A DNA stretch of 64,000 nt from CBDCUC01 sp965222485 (GCA_965222485.1 CBDCUC010000040.1:868001-932000), one strand, 5' to 3'; shown: positions 1 through 8,760, counted from the first letter of the stretch. The notes: generated by a model not told the origin, from the sequence alone. Made by a program: numbers and translations.

Positions 1-113
1 CGCCAAACTGTGGCGCAAATGTGTCACCCTTCCCTAATCCAAGTCTGATCCCTGTCAAAACGCCTGTGTTGACTGGCATCCATAGGGCGCGAGTGTTCTA
101 AATCTTCAGAGAA

Positions 114-128
114 TTAAAGGTTTGTTAA
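114..128. promoter_or_regulatory. Candidate CtrA binding box (TTAA-N7-TTAA)
   Basis: Two TTAA half-sites lie exactly seven bases apart, about 60 bp upstream of the adhesin start at 189. This is the full CtrA recognition pattern known from Caulobacter and its relatives. The match and its position are read directly; CtrA binding is inferred. The presence of a DivL homologue in the same window fits a CtrA network in this organism. Confidence 0.5.
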
Positions 129-188
129 GGATTCGCTCCGCCCGCCGGTTCTGCGTCGAGCGATGTGCCTTGGGGAGGGGTATCATTG

Positions 189-2564
189 ATGGCCATTCAG
201 GTCGCTCGCAATTCAAAGGCAGCGTTCGCCGCGGCCCTATCGGTCGTGTTGATTGCCGCTGTCGCAACGGCGCCGGCCTCAGCAGCCCACGACGACGATA
301 TCTGGCAGGCCTGGTATGAAATCGGCGGCTTTTATAATTCCGACGATGCCAGCCGCGGCGAAGCCACGGTTTTCGTTCCCCTCACCCAATCCTTGCGCGA
401 TCTGACGTTTGTCGATGTGCGCGGCAAGATCTTCGAAGAAGATGTCGAGGAAGGCAACTTCGCGCTCGGCTATCGCCACATGACCTCGTCGGGCTTCAAC
501 CTCGGCGCCTGGATCGGCGGCGATGTGCGCAACACATCCCTCGATAACACGTTCTGGCAGCTCTCCGGCGGCCTGGAAGCGCTGTCGCATAATTTCGATG
601 CGCGCGTGAACTGGTATGGGCCCGTCACCGACCCGCAGCTTGCCAATGATGCCACCGGCACCTTCACCGAAGTGCTGCTGTCTGGAAACAACATCTTCAT
701 GATCGGCGGCGAGGAAGTCGCCCTTAAAGGTTTCGACGGCGAACTGGGTGTGCGCCTGCCGGTTGAGTTCCTGCAGATCGATCCCAATCAAATCGAGCTG
801 CGCGCTTATGGCGGCGGCTTCTACTTCGACCATGACGATGCGTTGGAAGAAGTCGCCGGCGGCAAGGCCCGCATCGAGCTTGCAATCAACGACATCATAC
901 CGGAACTGCCCGGCTCGCAGCTCACCGCCGAGTACGAATACTCCTATGACGACGTACGCGAGGACCGCCACGAAGTCGGCGCGCGCTTACGCATTCCGTT
1001 CAGCCAGCCCGGCCACGGCCAGGCGCTCAGGAGCCTCACCGGCCAGCAGCGGCGCATGGTGGCGCGCATCGAGCGCGACACCGACATCATCACGGTGCAG
1101 TCCGAGGAAGAAAACGTCGAGGACGCCCTGACCAACACGGATTTTGACCGGGTGGCCTTCGTCAACAACGGCGGCAGCATCACTGACAAATCGGCCAAGG
1201 CCGGCGACAACTCACTGCTGATCGTCAGAGGCACCGTCAATGACGGCACTCAGACCGTTCAGGCCAATCAGACCGTGCAGGGCGGCGGCTCCACCATTCA
1301 GGTGCGCGGGCTAAAAAGCGGCGCCGTCGTCGGCTTCACCGCTCCAGGTTCCAAGCCAACGGTCATAAATACGGGCGCGGGCAACGTGATTTCGATAACG
1401 GGTGACAACACGCACATCGCCGGCCTGCTCATTGACGGCAACAACAATGGCGGCAATGGTATTGGTGGCGGTGCGGACAAAACCAACATCGCCATCACCC
1501 AGAACATGATTCAGAACACCGGCAACAACGGCATCCGGTTCGGTAACAGAAACAGCAAAATCCTGATTCAGGACAACACCATCACCAACACGGGCGCAAA
1601 CGAAGGTATCGACTTCGGCAACGACAACACGGACGTGGTCATCGATGGCAACACCATTACCGATCCGGACAGCGACGGCATCCTGTTCAACAATCGCAAC
1701 AACCGCATCGCCGTCACCAACAACGTGATCAGCGGTGGTGCTAATCAGGGTGTCGAGTTCGACGACGACAACTCGAATATCACCATCGAAGGCAACACAA
1801 TATCCGACTTCAATAACGAAGGCATCCACATCAACGACAATAACACCAACGTCCGCATCGCCAATAACCGCATCTTTGACGTTGGCGATGAGGGCATCGA
1901 GTTCGACAACGGAAATGTAAATGTAACCATCATCAACAACAACATTGTCGCTGGGGATGATGCGATCAACTTTGACGGAGCGAACAACAATGCGGATCGT
2001 AACCGCAACATTGTGATTAGTGGGAACACGCTCGTCGCAGGCGGCAACGACGAAGGCATTCAGTTCGACGACGGCAACCAGAACATCACGATCACCAACA
2101 ACATCATCACTGCCGGCGATGATGGGATCCAGTTCGACAACAGGAACACTGGCCTGACAATCACTGGCAACACCATCACCAGCAACACTGAGGACGGCAT
2201 CGACATTGACAATAACAATGCTGGAAGCATCAGCGGCAACACGATCGTTGCAACCAATGGCGATGGCATCAATCTGAACAACGGCAACGTATTTACGATT
2301 TCCGGCAACACATTCGGCGTGATCGGTGATGACGCGATCAGAATTCGCGCCAACAACACGGTCACGATAGCCGATAACCTGTTCAACGGTGCAATCGGTG
2401 GCCAGTTACTCGACGTCGATAACGCAGGCAACACGCTCTCCGGTGCGGGCAACGACAGTAATGTAGCGATCACCTGTCAGGCCAATGGCGCCGGCGCATT
2501 TGCGGGCACTGTTTCATTCTTGGATGGCACAGTCCTGCAGGATAACGTCGCACCGTGTAACTAG
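189..2564 (+). CDS. Inverse autotransporter beta-barrel protein with parallel beta-helix passenger
   Basis: Predicted surface protein of 791 residues. A signal peptide (about 1-33, ending in an ASAA-type cleavage site) is followed by a beta-barrel region (about 38-280). That region has the motifs GEATVFVPL, GNFALGYRHM and NTFWQLSGGLEALS, which resemble the inverse autotransporter beta domain of the intimin/invasin group. A linker leads to about 18 short repeats (about 330-750) rich in Asn, Asp and Gly, of the type NNxITxxGxxGIxFDNxN, typical of right-handed parallel beta-helices. The barrel is N-terminal and the passenger C-terminal, as in inverse autotransporters. The ATG at 189 is preceded by a GGGGAGGGG ribosome site at 172-180; an in-frame start at 165 would lie before this site and is unlikely. 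Role in adhesion or glycan binding is inference. A hairpin terminator follows the gene. Confidence 0.85.
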   Translation: MAIQVARNSKAAFAAALSVVLIAAVATAPASAAHDDDIWQAWYEIGGFYNSDDASRGEATVFVPLTQSLRDLTFVDVRGKIFEEDVEEGNFALGYRHMTSSGFNLGAWIGGDVRNTSLDNTFWQLSGGLEALSHNFDARVNWYGPVTDPQLANDATGTFTEVLLSGNNIFMIGGEEVALKGFDGELGVRLPVEFLQIDPNQIELRAYGGGFYFDHDDALEEVAGGKARIELAINDIIPELPGSQLTAEYEYSYDDVREDRHEVGARLRIPFSQPGHGQALRSLTGQQRRMVARIERDTDIITVQSEEENVEDALTNTDFDRVAFVNNGGSITDKSAKAGDNSLLIVRGTVNDGTQTVQANQTVQGGGSTIQVRGLKSGAVVGFTAPGSKPTVINTGAGNVISITGDNTHIAGLLIDGNNNGGNGIGGGADKTNIAITQNMIQNTGNNGIRFGNRNSKILIQDNTITNTGANEGIDFGNDNTDVVIDGNTITDPDSDGILFNNRNNRIAVTNNVISGGANQGVEFDDDNSNITIEGNTISDFNNEGIHINDNNTNVRIANNRIFDVGDEGIEFDNGNVNVTIINNNIVAGDDAINFDGANNNADRNRNIVISGNTLVAGGNDEGIQFDDGNQNITITNNIITAGDDGIQFDNRNTGLTITGNTITSNTEDGIDIDNNNAGSISGNTIVATNGDGINLNNGNVFTISGNTFGVIGDDAIRIRANNTVTIADNLFNGAIGGQLLDVDNAGNTLSGAGNDSNVAITCQANGAGAFAGTVSFLDGTVLQDNVAPCN

Positions 2565-2596
2565 TCCGGGCGTAGAAACGTCGTGAAGAATAACAG

Positions 2597-2624
2597 CGGG
2601 CGGCACCATGTGCCGCCCGTTTTT
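2597..2624 (+). terminator. Rho-independent terminator after the adhesin gene
   Basis: A perfect 10-bp GC stem (2597-2606 with 2610-2619) with a CAT loop is followed by TTTTT. It separates the adhesin gene from trpA. Confidence 0.85.
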
Positions 2625-2765
2625 GCTTCTGTCCCTACTGCAAAAGCAATCTTGTGTCTTCCTGCCGCAACCACTTCGCCCAGCCCGCGCAGCCCCCCTT
2701 TCAGAGCAGCCGAGACCATTCTCCCTCTTGACCCAGTGGCTCTCACGCCGCATGACATGCCCACC

Positions 2766-3587
2766 ATGACAGACACGCGAATAGACAAACGCTTTGCCAA
2801 GCTCGCCGCCGCCGGGCGCGCAGGGCTCGTCACCTTCATCTCCGCCGGCGATCCGGATTACGAGACGTCCAAAAAGATCCTGCTCGGTCTGCCCGAAGCA
2901 GGCGCTGACGTCATCGAATTAGGTATGCCGTTTTCCGATCCGATGGCCGACGGCCCCGCCATCCAGGCCTCCAGTCAGCGCGCGTTGAAAGCCGGCCAGA
3001 CCATGAAACGCACGCTGGAACTTGTGCGCGAGTTCCGTCACTCGGATGCCGACACGCCGATCGTGCTGATGGGCTACTACAACCCGATTTACAAATACGG
3101 CAACGACCGCTTTCTCGACGAAGCTGCCGAAAGCGGTGTTGATGGGCTGATCGTGGTCGACGTGCCGCCCGAAGCCGACGACGAGCTCTGTTTGCCAGCG
3201 CGCGAACGCAATCTGAATTTCATTCGTCTGGCCACGCCGACAACGGACGAAAAGAGGCTGCCGGCCGTTTTGGCTAACACGTCGGGCTTTGTTTATTACG
3301 TGTCGATCACCGGCATTACGGGTGCCGCTGCACCCGTGGTCGACGACGTGCATTCCCAGGTCGCCCGCATCAAGGCTGCTACCCCGCTGCCCGTTGCGGT
3401 TGGCTTCGGCGTCAGGACGCCTGAACAGGCAAAGGCCATTGCAAAGGGCGCAGACGGTGTCGTTGTAGGATCCGCGCTTGTGACCGCCATCGAAAAAAGT
3501 CTTAACGGCAACGGTACAGCCACCGAAGGGACGGCGCCTGCAGTACTTGATCTCGTGAGCGCCCTGGCAAATGGTCTGCGCAGCTAA
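2766..3587 (+). CDS. trpA: Tryptophan synthase alpha subunit
   Basis: TrpA cleaves indole-3-glycerol phosphate to indole and glyceraldehyde 3-phosphate and passes indole to TrpB. The 273-residue product has the usual family length. The catalytic acids are present: Glu51 in IELGMPFSDP and Asp62 in MADG, matching Glu49 and Asp60 of the enteric enzyme. The GFVYYVSITGITGA loop and the phosphate-binding VGFGVRTPEQA and GVVVGSALV segments are also clear. The ATG at 2766 gives the normal N-terminus MTDTRIDKRF; an ATG at 2757 is possible, while the longer open frame from 2583 runs through the preceding terminator and is not used. In many Rhizobiales trpA follows trpB; here the gene just upstream is the adhesin. 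Confidence 0.96.
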   Translation: MTDTRIDKRFAKLAAAGRAGLVTFISAGDPDYETSKKILLGLPEAGADVIELGMPFSDPMADGPAIQASSQRALKAGQTMKRTLELVREFRHSDADTPIVLMGYYNPIYKYGNDRFLDEAAESGVDGLIVVDVPPEADDELCLPARERNLNFIRLATPTTDEKRLPAVLANTSGFVYYVSITGITGAAAPVVDDVHSQVARIKAATPLPVAVGFGVRTPEQAKAIAKGADGVVVGSALVTAIEKSLNGNGTATEGTAPAVLDLVSALANGLRS

Positions 3588-4108
3588 CGCCCAGCAACTC
3601 GCCCACAACGGTCTATCAGTGCAGGAAAAGGCATAAAAATACTTTATTTACAATGCTTTGTCTGGTCCACTCAGAACCGTTGAACCATGCGAAACGGTGT
3701 ACAGCGGGCCTCTCTCCAGCCGAGCCGTGACGTTGTGGCGCCTGTTCCCTAAGTTATTGAGCAATAGATATAATTGCGCTCAACTTTAGGCCGTCAGACT
3801 ACGGCTTGTGCAAACTGGCCTGCCACCACACATACTTGGTGGTAAAGTATGCCCAAATGATCGAGCAAACAGATATGGAAGCCTCAGGCATTCAGGAGTA
3901 CGTTTGGTCACTATAAGGACTTGAGAGCCGGTCGCGTTTTGGCGCCCAACGAGTTTCTCCGGCCAGATTGCCGGCGCGCGGTGCGCCCCGACGGCGACGG
4001 GCCGCAGCCAATGCGAATTAGCGCAAATTATGATCCATTGCCGGTTCGGTGTTCAGACGTGGACTTAGCCATCGCGCCGGACCGATTTAACGAGGAGCCA
4101 CTAGTAGC
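3588..4108. other. Intergenic region trpA-accD (521 bp)
   Basis: No credible gene. Short frames here lack a family match or a ribosome site. A small inverted repeat (CCACCA at 3823-3828, TGGTGG at 3837-3842) is the only structure noted. The region probably carries the accD promoter and leader; the accD ribosome site GAGGAG lies at 4092-4097. Confidence 0.5.
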
Positions 4109-5251
4109 GTGAACTGGATCAACAATCTTGTTCGTCCGAAGATCCGCAGCTTCCTGACAACGAAGCGCGAAGTGCCGGACAATCTGTGGGTGAAATGCCC
4201 CGAGACCGGCCAGATGGTCTTCCACAAGGATCTCGAGGCCAACCAGTTTGTGGTGCCGGGTTCCGATTATCATATGCGTATGGACGGGCCGCAGCGCCTT
4301 TCCCACCTATTCGATGACGGTCACTATGAAACCGTGCCGGTTCCGGAGGCCTCTATCGATCCTCTCAAATTCCGCGATGCCCGCCGCTACACCGATCGCC
4401 TTAAAGAGGCCAAAGCCAAGGCGGGACTGAACGACGCCGTTCTGGTTGGCGAGGGCAGTCTGCAGGGGCGTAACGTTGTTGCTGCCGCTCAGGACTTCCG
4501 CTTCATGGCTGGTTCCCTGGGTATGGCGGCAGGAGAAGCGCTTATCGCAGGAATGCTACGTGCCGTCGAACGACGCGCACCCTTTATTCTATTTGCAGCA
4601 TCCGGCGGTGCGCGAATGCAGGAAGGCATCATGTCGCTGATGCAGATGCCGCGCACAACAATTGCCGTCCAGCGTATGCGTGACGCCGGCCTTCCATACA
4701 TCGTTGTCCTGACCGACCCGACAACGGGCGGGGTCACGGCCTCTTATGCGATGCTTGGCGATGTTCACATAGCTGAACCGGGCGCTCTGATATGTTTTGC
4801 AGGACCCCGCGTCATCCAACAGACGATCCGCGAGGAGCTGCCAGACGGTTTCCAACGCGCCGAGTATTTGCGCGAGCATGGTATGGTCGATCTTGTCGTT
4901 CATCGCCACAAGATGCGCGAGACGCTGGCGCGCCTGTGTAGCCTCATGATGGAAAGTGTCGAGCGCGCCGAGGCCCGTATGGGAGACACCGCCAGCGAAG
5001 CCGATTATCCGAAGGCAGCCAAAAACACGATGAATGGCGAGCCTCATCCAGGTGTTGGCGGCCCTGCGGCGGTAACAACGGTTACTGAAACCGATACTCC
5101 CGCATCTAAGGGTTCGCGGGCCACGAACGCGAATGGCACAATGCCTCCGGATGTGCCCCACACGGGCCCAGCGGTTTCTGGTCGTGCAAAGGAAAAGACT
5201 TCTGAGCCCACTCCGCCGACAACGAAACAGGATTCGTCATCTGCGCGGTGA
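4109..5251 (+). CDS. accD: Acetyl-CoA carboxylase carboxyltransferase subunit beta
   Basis: AccD with AccA transfers the carboxyl group from carboxybiotin to acetyl-CoA, the first committed step of fatty acid synthesis. Carboxyltransferase motifs are clear: AASGGARMQEGIMSLMQM and LTDPTTGGVTASYAMLGD. Translation starts at a GTG (4109) after GAGGAG. The N-terminal zinc-ribbon region is degenerate: of the four Cys ligands known from the E. coli subunit only one (in VKCPETGQ) remains, a state I also recall from rhizobial AccD proteins. The last 90 or so residues (from about 290) are rich in Thr, Pro, Ala, Ser and Asn, look disordered, and go well beyond the usual C-terminus. folC follows after 265 bp, the usual alphaproteobacterial order. 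Confidence 0.95.
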   Translation: MNWINNLVRPKIRSFLTTKREVPDNLWVKCPETGQMVFHKDLEANQFVVPGSDYHMRMDGPQRLSHLFDDGHYETVPVPEASIDPLKFRDARRYTDRLKEAKAKAGLNDAVLVGEGSLQGRNVVAAAQDFRFMAGSLGMAAGEALIAGMLRAVERRAPFILFAASGGARMQEGIMSLMQMPRTTIAVQRMRDAGLPYIVVLTDPTTGGVTASYAMLGDVHIAEPGALICFAGPRVIQQTIREELPDGFQRAEYLREHGMVDLVVHRHKMRETLARLCSLMMESVERAEARMGDTASEADYPKAAKNTMNGEPHPGVGGPAAVTTVTETDTPASKGSRATNANGTMPPDVPHTGPAVSGRAKEKTSEPTPPTTKQDSSSAR

Positions 5252-5516
5252 GCGTCTTGCCCACTTCAATTTCAATATCAACAGACGTGCCGGTTCTTGC
5301 TGGCCATTTCGCATGCTAATGTGATTTGTGCGGGGCCGTCGCCGCTGTCTGGTCTGCCATAGGTATTTCAGGCTGGCGCAAATGAGATAAGAGCGGTATG
5401 ACGCCGCCGCGGGCAGTGACAAACGCCAAAGGATACGCCAACAGACAGAAGATGCCGTCACTGACTGAGACAAATAACGGCATTGGGCTGTCGAGTGCGA
5501 TGGGGACCGGCGTCAC

Positions 5517-6848
5517 ATGATATCAAGCGATCAACTGCTCGCCGATTTAAAGCTGCTTCACCCCAAGCTGATCGATCTGTCGCTTGGTCGCATTGAGCGT
5601 CTGCTGGCAAGGCTTGACGATCCGCATCGCAAGCTGCCACCCGTCATTCATATTGCGGGTACTAATGGCAAAGGCTCTACAACCGCCTTCCTGCGCGCAA
5701 TTCTCGAAGCTGCTGGCAAACGCGTGCACGCATATACGTCACCGCACCTCATCAGGTTTCATGAACGCATTGTACTGGCGACCGCGCCTGGACGCTCCGG
5801 TCCTATCGGGGAGGCGGAGCTTGTCGATGTTCTCGTTCGGACGCAACGCGTCAACGATGGGGGTGATATCACGCAGTTTGAGATTACCACGGCTGCGGCC
5901 TTCTTGGCCTTTTCCGAATCACCCGCCGACATCTTGCTGCTTGAGGTCGGCCTCGGCGGTAAACTTGACGCCACCAACGTTATTGATCGTCCGGCACTGA
6001 GTGTGATCACGCCGGTGTCGATGGATCACGCCGACAAGTTGGGCGCGACGATTGCTGACATAGCTTTTGAAAAAGCAGGCATCTTAAAGCAGGATGTTCC
6101 CGCGATCATCGCAATGCAGGAAGCCGAAGCCCTTCGCACCATCTGCGACCAAGCACGCGAAGTCGGCACGCCACTTAAAGTGTGGGGAGAAGACTTTACC
6201 GCCTTCGAGCAAAGTGGACGTTTGCTCGTGCAAAGTGAAGACAGGCTCCTCGACCTGCCGCCGCCGGGTCTTTTTGGTGCGCATCAGATTGTAAATGCTG
6301 GAACCGCTGTTGCCGCTGCGATGGAGTTGCCGGGCTTCGATATCCCGGAAAGTGCAATAGAAGCAGGCCTAACCAAAGTATCGTGGCCAGGTCGCATGCA
6401 GCGATTGACCGCAGGGCCGCTATCCAATCTCTTGTCAGCTGGTGGCGAACTCTGGCTTGATGGTGGGCACAATCCTGCTGCGGGTACCGCATTGGCGCAG
6501 ACACTGGCCGATCTTGAAGAGCGGAGCTCCAAACCTGTGCACCTGATCGTCGGCATGATGGGTTTGAAAGACGCACACGGCTACTTGTCGCCTTTTGCCG
6601 GCCTGGCTCGGTCGGCTATCACTGTGCCTGTACCAGCGGCGAACGATGCACCGCATACGCCGCACAGTCTGGCGGAGATTGCCAATGCCTGCGGAATCAA
6701 CGCCAGTTCTGCCGATAGTATTGAAGATGCCTTACGTCGACTGGAGGCAGAAAATCCCGGCAACAAGCGCGTCGTGATTTGCGGTTCGCTTTATTTGGCA
6801 GGTCACGTTCTGGGCAAGCAGGCCGGCGTTGCGGTACAGCCGAATTAG
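5517..6848 (+). CDS. folC: Bifunctional folylpolyglutamate synthase / dihydrofolate synthase
   Basis: FolC adds glutamate to dihydropteroate and to folates using ATP. The 443-residue product has the Mur-ligase-like ATP loop HIAGTNGKGST (about residues 43-53), the folate-loop region YTSPHLIRFHERI, the magnesium-binding EVGLGGKLDATN and MDHADKLG segments, and the C-terminal DGGHNPAA motif. The ATG at 5517 gives the family's normal N-terminus (LLHPKLIDLSLGRIERLL). It lies downstream of accD in the same direction and may share its transcript. It converges with the small membrane protein gene, whose stop is 10 bp away. Confidence 0.96.
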   Translation: MISSDQLLADLKLLHPKLIDLSLGRIERLLARLDDPHRKLPPVIHIAGTNGKGSTTAFLRAILEAAGKRVHAYTSPHLIRFHERIVLATAPGRSGPIGEAELVDVLVRTQRVNDGGDITQFEITTAAAFLAFSESPADILLLEVGLGGKLDATNVIDRPALSVITPVSMDHADKLGATIADIAFEKAGILKQDVPAIIAMQEAEALRTICDQAREVGTPLKVWGEDFTAFEQSGRLLVQSEDRLLDLPPPGLFGAHQIVNAGTAVAAAMELPGFDIPESAIEAGLTKVSWPGRMQRLTAGPLSNLLSAGGELWLDGGHNPAAGTALAQTLADLEERSSKPVHLIVGMMGLKDAHGYLSPFAGLARSAITVPVPAANDAPHTPHSLAEIANACGINASSADSIEDALRRLEAENPGNKRVVICGSLYLAGHVLGKQAGVAVQPN

Positions 6849-6858
6849 TCCCACGGTC

Positions 6859-7221
6859 TCAGTCAAGCTCGCGTCGCTGCTCCTCTCTTTCGGCGCGCTC
6901 TATCTCTCTGATTTCGGCTTCCGCTTTTCGCACGCGGTCGGTTGTGCGGTCTATGCGGCTGCCTATGAACCATTGGCCAGCCAATAAAAAGACCAGTGAG
7001 GCTAGCGCGACTATGCCGCCTGCCCACCACAACCAACTCAAGCTCGGCCAGTAGGCGACAATCACAAAGATCAGAGCAAAGCCGATGGTCCACCGGATCG
7101 CCCATATGATCAGTCGTTGTTTGATGAACGTAGCTGAGTCAGCACGCAATTGGTCGAATTCAGTGGTGTCGAAACGAAACTCTTCCTCCTCACCATCATG
7201 ACCCTTGCCATTGTCACTCAT
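6859..7221 (-). CDS. Small two-helix membrane protein of unknown function
   Basis: 120 residues from the ATG at 7221 (AGGTG weak ribosome site upstream; a further start at 7275 would add 18 basic residues). An acidic N-terminus (about 1-25, GEEEEF) is followed by two hydrophobic helices separated by a short Pro-containing turn (roughly residues 40-60 and 65-83). A charged, Glu/Arg-rich helical tail (about 90-120) is probably coiled-coil and cytoplasmic. I do not recognise a named family. It is convergent with folC and divergent from the TetR gene. Confidence 0.7.
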   Translation of the reverse strand: MSDNGKGHDGEEEEFRFDTTEFDQLRADSATFIKQRLIIWAIRWTIGFALIFVIVAYWPSLSWLWWAGGIVALASLVFLLAGQWFIGSRIDRTTDRVRKAEAEIREIERAEREEQRRELD

Positions 7222-7453
7222 TCCAGCACCTAGTTTTGAACGCCGCTCCGTCCAAACTGAACGGTTGCGTTGCACCCTGCCCTAAGCCATTCACTGTAGC
7301 GCCTTTAGCACAGCTTCCAATGCAAGGACCGGAGTAATTGTTTCTCTGTGTTTCCACCGCTACGCTCGCGGCATCCGTGTTTCGCCGCAGGTTATCAAAA
7401 ACCGCGAAACGATTGGCGTGGAACTGTGCAACCAAATGCCGTAGAAGCGCGCC

Positions 7454-8092
7454 ATGACCAAACGCAAACACACGCGCAGCGGCTATCACCACGGCAACTT
7501 GAAAGAAGCGCTGCTCGACGCCGCCCGTAGTCTGATAAAGGAAAAGGGCCCTGTGGGATTTACGCTCACAGAAGCGGCCCGTTTGGCCGGAGTAAGTCCG
7601 GCCGCACCATATCGGCACTTCAAAGACCGCAATGACATTTTAGGTGCACTGGCAGTAACGGGCTTCAAGAAATTTGCGGAGACCTTGGAAAATGCCTGGG
7701 AGAATGGGCGTCCCGATCCCCTGACGGCGTTCACCCGCGTCGGACGCGCCTACCTAGATTTTGCCGCGAACGAGCCAGCCGAATATCGTGTGATGTTCGA
7801 GCCCGGCGTGTCGCTTGAAGGAACGCCCGGATTAAGAAATGCCAGCGGCCACGCTTTCGATATTTTGCGCACGTGCGCGGCAGCCCTACTGGAGCCGATA
7901 CCCAAGCAAAAACGCCCGCCCGTAGACCTTATGAGCATGCATATTTGGGCCATGACGCACGGAACGGCGACACTTCTGGCCCAAAACAGCCCCACGCGTG
8001 CGCGTGTTCCGATCTCCAGCGCCGACGTGCTGGAATCCAGCATACTAGTTTACCTTCGCGGTCTCGGCATTATCCCATCGGATACCGGCTGA
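7454..8092 (+). CDS. TetR/AcrR family transcriptional regulator
   Basis: 212 residues. The N-terminal helix-turn-helix (about 10-60) reads SGYHHGNLKEALLDAA, then FTLTEAARLAGVSPAAPYRHF, as in TetR proteins that carry a WHG-type C-terminal ligand domain. The C-terminal half (about 85-205) is a helical effector domain with a conserved Trp-Ala-Met-Thr-His-Gly segment (about residue 170), which supports that subgroup. The DUF2852 gene lies 120 bp downstream, and the gap between them holds a perfect 8-3-8 palindrome that may be the regulator's operator. The inducer is unknown. Confidence 0.9.
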   Translation: MTKRKHTRSGYHHGNLKEALLDAARSLIKEKGPVGFTLTEAARLAGVSPAAPYRHFKDRNDILGALAVTGFKKFAETLENAWENGRPDPLTAFTRVGRAYLDFAANEPAEYRVMFEPGVSLEGTPGLRNASGHAFDILRTCAAALLEPIPKQKRPPVDLMSMHIWAMTHGTATLLAQNSPTRARVPISSADVLESSILVYLRGLGIIPSDTG

Positions 8093-8174
8093 ACCCCTCG
8101 CGTACTGCCCAAAATCCGAAAAATCCGGAAAAGGAGCCCCGCCCACCTTGACATCGGCGCACAGGCGCCCATCT

Positions 8175-8193
8175 ATGTAAATGTTATTTACAT
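8175..8193. promoter_or_regulatory. Perfect palindrome, probable TetR-type operator
   Basis: ATGTAAAT-GTT-ATTTACAT: two perfect 8-bp arms around 3 bp, ending 19 bp before the DUF2852 start and 9 bp before its AGAGGA ribosome site. The size and symmetry fit a TetR dimer site overlapping the promoter or transcript start. Binding by the adjacent TetR protein is inferred. Confidence 0.6.
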
Positions 8194-8212
8194 TCACAAA
8201 AGAGGAATCACA

Positions 8213-8632
8213 ATGAGCACGGCAATCGTGAATGATTGGGTCGAGACCATTGATCAGTACGGCAAAGGTGCCTGGATTACATTGATGGTCCTCGGATTCG
8301 TTTTGTTCTGGCCGATAGGCCTCGCGCTGCTGGCTTATCTAATATGGAGTGGTCGCATGGGTTGTCACGGTCGTCGACATCGCGCGTGGAGCGCAAATCG
8401 CTGGCACAAGGAAAAGGGCTGGTCGTCTTCAAGCGGCAACAGCGCTTTCGACGAGTACCGGGAAGAAACGCTGCGCCGATTGGAAGAAGAGCAGAAGGAG
8501 TTTGCGCGCTTCTTGGATGAGCTGCGTAAAGCCAAGGACAAGGCGCAGTTCGACCAGTTCATGAAAGAGCGGGAGAGGCGGGCGACGTCCCCGGACGCCC
8601 AGGAACCGCCGCCGGCCGGCGCAACCTCGTAA
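8213..8632 (+). CDS. DUF2852 family membrane protein
   Basis: 139 residues. One strong hydrophobic segment (about 20-46, ITLMVLGFVLFWPIGLALL) is followed by a basic, Trp-containing stretch and an amphipathic, charged helix (about 78-115, FDEYREETLRRLEEEQ, FLDELRKAKDKAQFDQFM). This arrangement and the last motif match the DUF2852 family, common in alphaproteobacteria and without a known function. The product is probably an inner-membrane protein with a cytoplasmic coiled-coil tail. A good AGAGGA ribosome site lies at 8201-8206. Expression is probably controlled through the palindrome just upstream. Confidence 0.88.
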   Translation: MSTAIVNDWVETIDQYGKGAWITLMVLGFVLFWPIGLALLAYLIWSGRMGCHGRRHRAWSANRWHKEKGWSSSSGNSAFDEYREETLRRLEEEQKEFARFLDELRKAKDKAQFDQFMKERERRATSPDAQEPPPAGATS

Positions 8633-8670
8633 TTATGGTTGCCATGCTCACAGCACAACCAAAACAAACA

Positions 8671-8699
8671 AAGCCCGCCACATCGACTGTGGCGGGCTT
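8671..8699. terminator. Bidirectional terminator hairpin
   Basis: Perfect 12-bp stem (8671-8682 with 8688-8699) and a 5-base loop between the converging DUF2852 and trxA genes. On the minus strand the stem is followed by a T-rich run (TTTGTTTGTTTT); on the plus strand the tail is weaker. Confidence 0.8.
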
Positions 8700-8760
8700 C
8701 GTAATTGAACCTGTCATTCACGTGTCCATATCGGACGATATGTGAACGAATATCTGCGTG

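Noticed and set aside
279..971. Long open frames on the minus strand inside the adhesin gene
   Set aside because: They are mirror frames of a strongly biased coding sequence, with no family motifs or ribosome site; the plus-strand protein has a clear domain order.
1381..2400. Direct repeats in the adhesin gene as a CRISPR-like or satellite array
   Set aside because: The repeats are imperfect, in frame and encode about 22-25 residue beta-helix coils; they are protein repeats.
3921..4112. Small plus-strand frame between trpA and accD
   Set aside because: No ribosome site, no recognisable motif, and it overlaps the accD start region; treated as noncoding.
8671..8699. Hairpin as part of a repeat family or attachment site
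   Set aside because: Position between convergent genes and a T-rich minus-strand tail fit a terminator fully.
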